From: an uncultured Bacilli bacterium | GTDB lineage: Bacteria; Bacillota_I; Bacilli_A; RF39; UBA660 | Reading direction: 5' to 3' | Length of the DNA stretch: 47,322 bases | NCBI GenBank assembly: GCA_947587115.1 | Contig: CANPXY010000001.1 | Location: 1-47,322, forward strand | Part shown: positions 41,636-47,322 of the stretch, piece after piece | Layout of the letters: each line of letters opens with the position of its first letter | Position numbering within the stretch: position 1 is the first letter of the stretch | The notes under the pieces: model-generated | Databases searched by the model: none | The model's input: only the letters and a program-made list of their open reading frames with translations | What the model was told of the DNA's origin: nothing | Translations under genes and position numbers: made by a program

Positions 41636-42067
41636 CTATTCTAATTCTAATGTTTCTATTTCTTCAACAACTGCCATCTGTTGTTCAACGATAATCTTCA
41701 ACTTTCTCTTGAAGATCTTCATATTTTTCTGTAAAGTATCTGCCTCTTGCTCGATACGTTCGGCTTTGAGTAACGCTTCGTTTACAATGCGACTGGCATT
41801 ATGTTTCGCATCGGTCACAATCATTTCAGATTCCTCTCTAGCCATCCGTTTGATATTGTCACTGGCCACTTCTGCATTCATCATTGCCTGCTTCAACGTC
41901 TGTTCCATCACTTCATAATGCTCTAACTTTTGTTTCAACATTTCCATGTCCTTGGTCTGCGCTTGACACTTGGCAATGATTCCTTCTGTCTTCTGAATGA
42001 CGTCCTGGACGAACTGATTGACTTCGTGGCGATTATAGCCATTTTGTTCATAACTAAATTTTTCCAC
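41636..42067 (-). CDS. divIVA: DivIVA-domain cell division/polar scaffold protein
   Basis: A 143-residue coiled-coil protein. The N-terminus FSYEQNGYNRHEVNQFVQDV matches the membrane-binding DivIVA domain; a long coiled coil follows (about 30-140). It is shorter than B. subtilis DivIVA (164). The start is set at the GTG at 42067 with GGTGAG 4 nt upstream; another GTG 12 bp upstream is possible. The order sepF-divIVA...ileS is the normal Bacillota arrangement, with ylmG and ylmH absent and a lysozyme and ABC-F gene inserted. Confidence 0.85.
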   Translation of the reverse strand: MEKFSYEQNGYNRHEVNQFVQDVIQKTEGIIAKCQAQTKDMEMLKQKLEHYEVMEQTLKQAMMNAEVASDNIKRMAREESEMIVTDAKHNASRIVNEALLKAERIEQEADTLQKNMKIFKRKLKIIVEQQMAVVEEIETLELE

Positions 42068-42130
42068 GCGTCTCACCACCTACTTGTTTCCTAAGCCCTC
42101 GCTCCTACAAGAATTCCTAATTTCAAACTC

Positions 42131-42577
42131 CTACCAGTTAAAATCCTCGTCTTCTTCTTTATCTTTGAATTTTCCCTTAAAAGATTTTCCATTAGCGGAA
42201 GAAGCAGAATCATCACTGATTTTACCTTCTACATTGACATTATTAGGTGTACAAAGAAAGATTCCGCCACCTAGCTTTTGTAAATCTCCCCCGATTGCAT
42301 AGAGTGTTCCACTTAAAAAGTCGACAATGCGCTTTGCTTGATCTGGAGTTACTCTCTTCAAATTTACTACGACTGCATTTCTGTTTTTAAGATAATCGGC
42401 AATTTGTTGTGATTCAGAATAAGCGCGTGGTTCTAATAAGATCATCTTATTGCTCGTCATACCATGCTCCTCTTTAAAAGCATCTCTTGAAACTGCATAA
42501 TACTCTTCTTCTCCATTGACATCCTCTGATTCTTCTTCCGTTCCACCAAAAAAATTTTTTAATTTGTCTAAAGCCAT
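42131..42577 (-). CDS. sepF: Cell division protein SepF
   Basis: SepF anchors FtsZ to the membrane and shapes the septum. The 148-residue protein begins with the amphipathic membrane helix ALDKLKNFFGG, then an acidic linker, and the SepF core RNAVVVNLKRVTPDQAKRIV with DFLSGTLYAIGGDLQKLGGG. AGGAGG lies before the ATG at 42577. It lies 63 bp upstream of divIVA. Confidence 0.95.
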   Translation of the reverse strand: MALDKLKNFFGGTEEESEDVNGEEEYYAVSRDAFKEEHGMTSNKMILLEPRAYSESQQIADYLKNRNAVVVNLKRVTPDQAKRIVDFLSGTLYAIGGDLQKLGGGIFLCTPNNVNVEGKISDDSASSANGKSFKGKFKDKEEDEDFNW

Positions 42578-42650
42578 AATTTTTCCTCCTATGTTATTCT
42601 TACTAATTATTATTCTAACATATTTTTATTTAAAAAGAAATATCTTTTCA

Positions 42651-43049
42651 TTATTTTTGCATTTCTAAAAGCTGATTACTAAGATATTTATAAATATCGA
42701 ACATGGTCTCTAGTGGAATTGGCTTACTGAAAGTCAAAACTAATTGATAACCACTATCTGTAATCAGTTCAATAGCCGTATTGAAGTTGTGAATATCAAT
42801 ACTATAAGTACTAACAGAACCATATGGAATCGAATAAATCTGTCGACGGAAACCACGTACACCCTTACGATCTAAAATCATAATACGTTTACTAGTCAAG
42901 ATCACCAAATCTCGTGTCGCTTTACAGACGATAAAAATGTCTTCTGACTTATCGATCAGTTGTGCCAACTCTGGTTCGATCTCATCTACTCCTACAACAG
43001 AAGTATAATTAAGTTCCGCCGTCAATGGTTTAAACTTCATATACGCCAT
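42651..43049 (-). CDS. Bacterial PH-domain protein
   Basis: A 132-residue protein with beta-strand-rich sequence and a C-terminal helix, fitting a bacterial pleckstrin-homology-like domain (TSKRIMILDRKGVRGF, then YSIPYGSVSTYSI, then a helix ending YLSNQLLEM). No membrane segment. The ATG at 43049 has AGGAG 8 nt upstream. It lies upstream of sepF in the same direction and may be cotranscribed. Function is unknown; a role near the membrane is possible. Confidence 0.7.
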   Translation of the reverse strand: MAYMKFKPLTAELNYTSVVGVDEIEPELAQLIDKSEDIFIVCKATRDLVILTSKRIMILDRKGVRGFRRQIYSIPYGSVSTYSIDIHNFNTAIELITDSGYQLVLTFSKPIPLETMFDIYKYLSNQLLEMQK

Positions 43050-43075
43050 ATACACCACTCCTATTTTACAATCAA

Positions 43076-43084
43076 ATTATAGCA
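43076..43084 (-). promoter_or_regulatory. Extended -10 promoter of the PH-domain gene
   Basis: TGC directly followed by TATAAT (43076-43081), an extended -10 element. The -35 is only a T run. Confidence 0.6.
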
Positions 43085-43095
43085 CACTTTAAACG

Positions 43096-43124
43096 AAAAA
43101 AAAAGAAGTTATTACACTTCTTTT
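43096..43124 (-). terminator. Intrinsic terminator of the 994-residue surface protein gene
   Basis: A 9-bp stem (AAAAGAAGT/ACTTCTTTT) with a 6-nt loop and a T9 run on the minus strand. Confidence 0.85.
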
Positions 43125-43134
43125 CTTAAACTTT

Positions 43135-46119
43135 TTAAGCTTCTACATGTATTCTTAATGGAGTATAAGCACGGTTACCAGAAGCATCATATACATAGAA
43201 TTCTACCAAATATACACCTGGTTCATTCATGTTAAGCCAATCTGGATGTAAGATATAAACCTTATCCGTAATATTTCCATCATTATTATCAATCGCTTCA
43301 ACTAATTCACTGATTTCTGGACGTTTATCGCCTACTTTATAGTAAATATCAGAAGCAACGATTTTATGAAGATCTGGTTTAATTTCATCTACTACTAAGA
43401 TACCTCTTGAAACACGTTCTGAAACATTACCAGCTTCATCAGTTACTGTATAATATTGATAATATTGTCCAGCTTTTTTAGTATCGATTGCATCTACTTC
43501 TGTATAAGTTGTAGTACCAACAGCTTTAAAAGTATACCATACTTGTACAGTCATGTTTTCTTTACTAGAATAATTATCAGAATATTCAATACCAAATTCA
43601 TCGGTGTATTCGCTTCCCCAATCAATCGTTACATTAGAACTTCCTAATAGACGAATCGTTGGAGCCGTTTTATCAATATTAGTTACTTTAATTTCAACAG
43701 AAGTTTCATTTCCATACAAATCTTTTATAATTACGGTTTCTTCCCAATTTTTAGGATATGCTTTACGGTATAACGTATCGCTCTTCTTTGCCCAATTTCC
43801 ACCAAGTTCTTGAATTGGCTCATTTGCTTCGATATAAGCATATACACCATGATTTGTTGGAGTATCAGGAGAGTACCATACTGTTACCTCTGGAGCCTTT
43901 GTATCTTCTACTTCATAAGACATGGATCTAGTAACAGAGTTACCAGCATTATCTATAACGGTGTAGGCACATTCATAAAGCCCTACTTTAGAAGTATCAA
44001 CCTTAGAACGTTCTTCTTGAAGTTCTACACTCTTGACACCTGAATGTTCATCAGTAGCAAAAGTCATCATTACTTCTGCTGTCGGGCAACTAAATTCAGA
44101 ATTTCTCTCAACTTTCGTACCCGTCCAATTCATAGGCGCACCACCAAGATCAAACATTGGGGCAGTTCTATCATAAATTAATGGCTTAGTAGCTTGAGTT
44201 TGGTCAACAATGACATTAGTATTACCAGCTTTATCAGTGTAACCACTAATTGTAAAGCTTAATGGTCCTTCAACTAAAACGGCTTCATTTGCATCAATAG
44301 TAATACGGGCTTGATAAATGATTTCTCCATTACCACCTGAAACTTTATTCATTGTTGCTGTATAACTACCAACGGTAAGTGTAGGTAGAGTTACTAACTC
44401 TTCGCTAAGAGTAGCATCAACAACAAGCGTTTCACCGTTCTTGATGTAACCACTATCAAAGTAATTCTTATTATAAATTTGAACCTTGGCAATGACTGGT
44501 TTAGCATTGTCGTAAATAACTTCTTTTTCTGGATTTCCATTATTAATTCCAGTTGAAGTTAATTCAGAAGATATACCAGCCAAATCAGTAACCTTGACTG
44601 CTACCGCTATAGTTTTATCCTCTTCAAGCTTCATTTCTTCACTTAATTCTACTTCATAGAACGTGTACTTATAAACTGTTGGGTGTTCTGCATCTTTAGG
44701 GAATGTTTCCTTATTTACTGATCCAAACTTTGGCGTAATGCCATTGATTTGCAATTCTGGATTAGATAATAAATCTTCATTGGTTTCAACCGTAATCATC
44801 AATTTATCAGTAATATTTGCATAATTTGTGTTTTTATGTTGTGTTTGTAATTTAATTCTAGTAATTTCTGGAGCTATCGTATCAACGACTTCATAAGACA
44901 TAGATCTAGTAACAGAGTTACCAGCATTATCTGTAACAGTGTAGTAGCATCCATAAGTTCCTACTTTAAAAGTATCAACTTTAGAACGTGCTTCTTGTAT
45001 TACTACACTCTTGACACCTGAATTCGCATCAGTTGCAAATTTTGTCATTTCTTCTGCTGTTGGACAACTAAATTCAGAATTTCTTTCAACCTTTGTACCT
45101 GTCCAATTCATAGGTGCACCACTAAGATTAAACGTTGGTGCAATAGTATCAATACCAAATGTTACAGTAGTTTCATTTCCTGCTTCGTCAGTAACTACAA
45201 GTGTATACCATTTTGCATCATTTGGATTCGCAATGATTTCTTCTTCACTTGTATATGCTACTTTGTTAAGTGTTGCTGTATAGGTAGTTAAATCTTCAAT
45301 TTGAGCTTTTAATGTTTTGTTGTACCATAATTCAGGAGCTACTATTTCTTCTCCTTTGTATAAGGTAACAACAGGAGCATCTTGATCGATTGTAAAGTTA
45401 ACAGTTACGCTATTTCCACTAGCATCTTCTACTGTTACTTCATACTTTCTACTGTCTGTGAAAGTAAGATCACCATCGTACTTTTCTCCATTGACAGTGA
45501 CTGTGTAATCACCTGCTTCATCGACTTCAAGTGTAACGTTTTCATTTGTCGCACCGCTAGGAACACCTCCTACAACTGGAGCCGTCGTATCAGAGATCGT
45601 TACGATGAAACTTTGGCTACTTGATAAGCCACGACTGTTGGTAACCGTATAAGTGATACGGTATTGTCCAATACGAGTAGTATCGAAAGAATCAGCGGCC
45701 TCGAATTCATCACTTTCCGTAGCGCGATATTCATAGGTAATAACCGCCGTCAACATCGTTCCATCTTCGTCTTGAACTTGTACGTCAGGCATTGTAAAAC
45801 TAGATGCGAATTCAACACGATCCACCTTTACATCGTCTAAAGTAAATACTGGAGGATTTGCTTGTACTTCATTTGTTTGTCCGTTTCCCCCAACTTGACC
45901 TAATACTGGTGCAGTCCATGTATTGTCATCTTCACCAGTAGAATCATCTGATGGCTCTATTGCGTTATCCTGATCTTTATCATGGCTGGATCCACCATTG
46001 TCAGTTACGCCATCACCATCAAGCTTTTCAATATCACCATTTCGTGTAAATGCAAATGTTCCAACAGACAATAACAAAAGCAAAACAATCGCAATGATAA
46101 TACCTTTTTTCTTATCCAT
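43135..46119 (-). CDS. Large surface protein of tandem Ig-like domains
   Basis: A 994-residue protein with an N-terminal hydrophobic segment (residues 6-24), an acidic Ser/Asp-rich stretch to about 70, then at least eight Ig-like/DUF5011-type beta domains. Domain ends share the pattern TVTDNAGN or EASGN-like followed by DTIAPE. Two domains are almost identical copies (about 330-418 and 656-744). There is no C-terminal LPxTG signal, so the N-terminal segment probably anchors it or the protein is secreted. A role as stalk or adhesin is inferred. It has its own promoter and AAAGGAGAGG ribosome site. Confidence 0.9.
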   Translation of the reverse strand: MDKKKGIIIAIVLLLLLSVGTFAFTRNGDIEKLDGDGVTDNGGSSHDKDQDNAIEPSDDSTGEDDNTWTAPVLGQVGGNGQTNEVQANPPVFTLDDVKVDRVEFASSFTMPDVQVQDEDGTMLTAVITYEYRATESDEFEAADSFDTTRIGQYRITYTVTNSRGLSSSQSFIVTISDTTAPVVGGVPSGATNENVTLEVDEAGDYTVTVNGEKYDGDLTFTDSRKYEVTVEDASGNSVTVNFTIDQDAPVVTLYKGEEIVAPELWYNKTLKAQIEDLTTYTATLNKVAYTSEEEIIANPNDAKWYTLVVTDEAGNETTVTFGIDTIAPTFNLSGAPMNWTGTKVERNSEFSCPTAEEMTKFATDANSGVKSVVIQEARSKVDTFKVGTYGCYYTVTDNAGNSVTRSMSYEVVDTIAPEITRIKLQTQHKNTNYANITDKLMITVETNEDLLSNPELQINGITPKFGSVNKETFPKDAEHPTVYKYTFYEVELSEEMKLEEDKTIAVAVKVTDLAGISSELTSTGINNGNPEKEVIYDNAKPVIAKVQIYNKNYFDSGYIKNGETLVVDATLSEELVTLPTLTVGSYTATMNKVSGGNGEIIYQARITIDANEAVLVEGPLSFTISGYTDKAGNTNVIVDQTQATKPLIYDRTAPMFDLGGAPMNWTGTKVERNSEFSCPTAEVMMTFATDEHSGVKSVELQEERSKVDTSKVGLYECAYTVIDNAGNSVTRSMSYEVEDTKAPEVTVWYSPDTPTNHGVYAYIEANEPIQELGGNWAKKSDTLYRKAYPKNWEETVIIKDLYGNETSVEIKVTNIDKTAPTIRLLGSSNVTIDWGSEYTDEFGIEYSDNYSSKENMTVQVWYTFKAVGTTTYTEVDAIDTKKAGQYYQYYTVTDEAGNVSERVSRGILVVDEIKPDLHKIVASDIYYKVGDKRPEISELVEAIDNNDGNITDKVYILHPDWLNMNEPGVYLVEFYVYDASGNRAYTPLRIHVEA
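43888..44154 (-). repeat. Second copy of a duplicated Ig-like domain
   Basis: It encodes residues about 656-744, nearly the same as residues 330-418 (shared APMNWTGTKVERNSEFSCPT and RSMSYEV). It lies about 0.98 kb from the first copy in direct orientation. Confidence 0.85.
44866..45132 (-). repeat. First copy of a duplicated Ig-like domain
   Basis: It encodes residues about 330-418 of the surface protein; the partner copy is at 43888-44154. Recombination between the two would delete or add about 326 residues in frame. Confidence 0.85.
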
Positions 46120-46143
46120 TTACATCCTCTCCTTTGCTAAGTT

Positions 46144-46172
46144 ATATTAGCACAAAATTTTTAAAAATTCAA
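46144..46172 (-). promoter_or_regulatory. SigA promoter of the 994-residue surface protein gene
   Basis: TTGAAT (46167-46172), 17-bp spacer, TAATAT (46144-46149), 24 bp before the ATG. Confidence 0.72.
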
Positions 46173-46226
46173 TAATTTCATTAATTTAATATGCAATTTT
46201 TACACAATTTGTCCAATTTTTTTAAG

Positions 46227-46757
46227 TTATTTGACAAATTTGATCGAATTTAAGGGCCAAATTCTTAAAATGGTCTTTCCTAAAATGTCTTTTTTAGCCA
46301 CCAAACCTAATTCTCTACTGTCTGATGAATGTTCTCGATTATCTCCTAAAACCAAATAGTAATCATCGGGAATTTCACTATAGCCTAAGTCCTCTAGGGT
46401 GAAATCAGCGGTAACAACTCCATCGTCAAGATAAGGCTCCGAATAAGCCTCATGATTGATGTAGAGTTTATTATCGCGAAAAGCAACATGCTCACCTGGA
46501 AGTCCCACAACCCGTTTTACAAGATAGTTGGTATCTTGAAAACGTAACGCTACCACATCGCCTCGCTTGATATCTGTAAAGCGATAGTGCACCTTATTCA
46601 ACACCAGAATATCGCCATCTTTCAGGTGGGGATCCATCGACGAGCCAATGATTTGTTGCAGGGAGAATAAATACGTGATGATAAACAAGATGATCGCAAT
46701 TAAAATCGCATACTTCAAAAAATCTTTGATCGCTTCTTTTACGTCTAATAAGTCCAT
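46227..46757 (-). CDS. lepB: Signal peptidase I
   Basis: A 176-residue membrane protease that removes Sec signal peptides. One N-terminal membrane segment (about 17-33), then the catalytic Ser in IIGSSMDPHLKDGD, the catalytic Lys in YLVKRVVGLPGEH, and the C-terminal LGDNREHSSDSRELG. It is of the Ser/Lys bacterial type, not the Ser/His SipW type expected to process TasA-like precursors. GGAGAACGAT precedes the ATG. It starts 15 bp after the HerA-like gene. Confidence 0.95.
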   Translation of the reverse strand: MDLLDVKEAIKDFLKYAILIAIILFIITYLFSLQQIIGSSMDPHLKDGDILVLNKVHYRFTDIKRGDVVALRFQDTNYLVKRVVGLPGEHVAFRDNKLYINHEAYSEPYLDDGVVTADFTLEDLGYSEIPDDYYLVLGDNREHSSDSRELGLVAKKDILGKTILRIWPLNSIKFVK

Positions 46758-46772
46758 ATCGTTCTCCTACCT

Positions 46773-47322
46773 TTATGAATACCAAACCTTGCTGATGTTG
46801 GCATTGTTGCTAAGTGGCTCTGGATTTGGTTTTTCTATGCGCATCGCAATCGGCACTTTGAAAGCACTTCCAAATGCAATACAGTTTCCTGGCTGTAATG
46901 TTTTGAGTTGTTCGACCACTTCACTTGAGATATTGGGTACCATATTGCGAATATATTCGAGATCTTTAGGATGCAGCGTTCGCAAGATGACAAAGTTCGA
47001 ACATTGTGAAATGGCTGTATCAGATAGTTCGGATGGTCGTTGGGTGATGAGCCCCAAAAGTACACCGTACTTTCTTCCCTCTTTGGTAATACGCTCAAAA
47101 ATATTGTAACCTAAGATTTCAACATCCAAATCCTTTTGAACATAGCGATGAGCCTCTTCAATAATAATATGATAAGGATTGCTTCCGCGATTCGGATTGG
47201 TGGCAGCCACATCGAAGATCATCTTAGATAGAATCTTCGTCAAAGTCTTCGCCATCCGATCATCGACATAGTTGATATTAAAATTGACGATCTGACATTT
47301 CTTATTGTCACTAGAAGACATG
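46773..47322 (-). CDS. HerA/DUF87-type ATPase, C-terminal part (continues beyond right edge)
   Basis: The frame is open to the window edge; only about 183 C-terminal residues are seen. HerA-like patterns are present: YHIIIEEAHRYV (Walker B with catalytic Glu), RITKEGRKYGVLLGLITQRP (sensor and arginine region) and LSDTAISQCSNFVILR. Such hexameric DNA translocases act in DNA end processing, and some act in anti-phage defence with a NurA or Sir2 partner. The Walker A region and any partner lie outside the window. It is cotranscribed with lepB by position. Confidence 0.85.
   Translation of the reverse strand, partial: MSSSDNKKCQIVNFNINYVDDRMAKTLTKILSKMIFDVAATNPNRGSNPYHIIIEEAHRYVQKDLDVEILGYNIFERITKEGRKYGVLLGLITQRPSELSDTAISQCSNFVILRTLHPKDLEYIRNMVPNISSEVVEQLKTLQPGNCIAFGSAFKVPIAMRIEKPNPEPLSNNANISKVWYS

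Noticed and set aside
1..47322. Insertion sequences, prophage or integrase genes
   Set aside because: No transposase, integrase or terminal repeats could be recognised anywhere in the window.

Overview
The window is AT-rich chromosomal DNA from a low-GC Gram-positive bacterium (Bacillota). Evidence: Bacillus-type gene neighbourhoods (dnaG-rpoD-trmK; nfo beside a DUF2624/YqfT gene; sepF-divIVA-ileS), an isoleucine T-box leader, RNase J, YidD, TrmK, SepF, DivIVA, UvsE, meso-DAP-type MurE and consensus SigA promoters. UGA is a stop codon (for example in the PBP gene), so this is not a UGA=Trp mollicute. Collagen-like GPTGAT proteins and LRR surface proteins suggest a host-associated, perhaps spore-forming, Bacilli/Erysipelotrichia-like lineage. 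I cannot name the species.

Layout. 1-1.1 kb: 5' part of a secreted LRR protein. 1.2-9.3 kb: class B PBP, DUF2624, endonuclease IV, two prepilin-like proteins, a Fic protein, a GHL10-type glycosidase-like protein and small membrane proteins. 9.4-13.8 kb: uvsE-dnaG-rpoD-trmK operon. 13.9-16.5 kb: accessory operon (internally deleted isochorismatase, C39-like protease, HD protein, histidine phosphatase, PnuC). 16.6-20.9 kb: RNase J2-like protein, RNase III, YidD, degenerate ZnuA-like lipoprotein, AlkD. 21-22.5 kb: second LRR protein and tRNA-Glu(CUC). 22.7-29.5 kb: HipA-like protein, acidic coiled-coil protein, MurE, arginase, glycosyltransferase with TPR, two hypotheticals. 29.6-32.2 kb: three collagen-like proteins. 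32.4-38.7 kb: T-box operon of Na+/Ca2+ antiporter, ileS, thyX and tmk. 38.7-47.3 kb: ABC-F protein, GH25 lysozyme, DivIVA, SepF, PH-domain protein, a 994-residue Ig-like surface protein, signal peptidase I and a HerA-like ATPase cut by the right edge.

The most striking signal is shared by the two LRR genes. Each has a perfect TTGACA and a perfect TATAAT held 20 bp apart by a spacer containing a pure G tract (11 and 10 G). This is the architecture expected of phase-variable promoters that switch by slipped-strand mispairing, and it suggests a small phase-variable surface regulon. Other notable points: an Ile T-box whose first gene is an ion antiporter; several proteins that keep a family fold but have lost catalytic or metal-binding residues (RNase J, ZnuA-like, HD, Fic); a ThyX-like protein that looks like two ThyX halves; a palindrome that gives two convergent genes the same C-terminus; and a possible leaderless upstream ORF before the ABC-F gene. 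All function calls are from reading the sequence; no database search was run.
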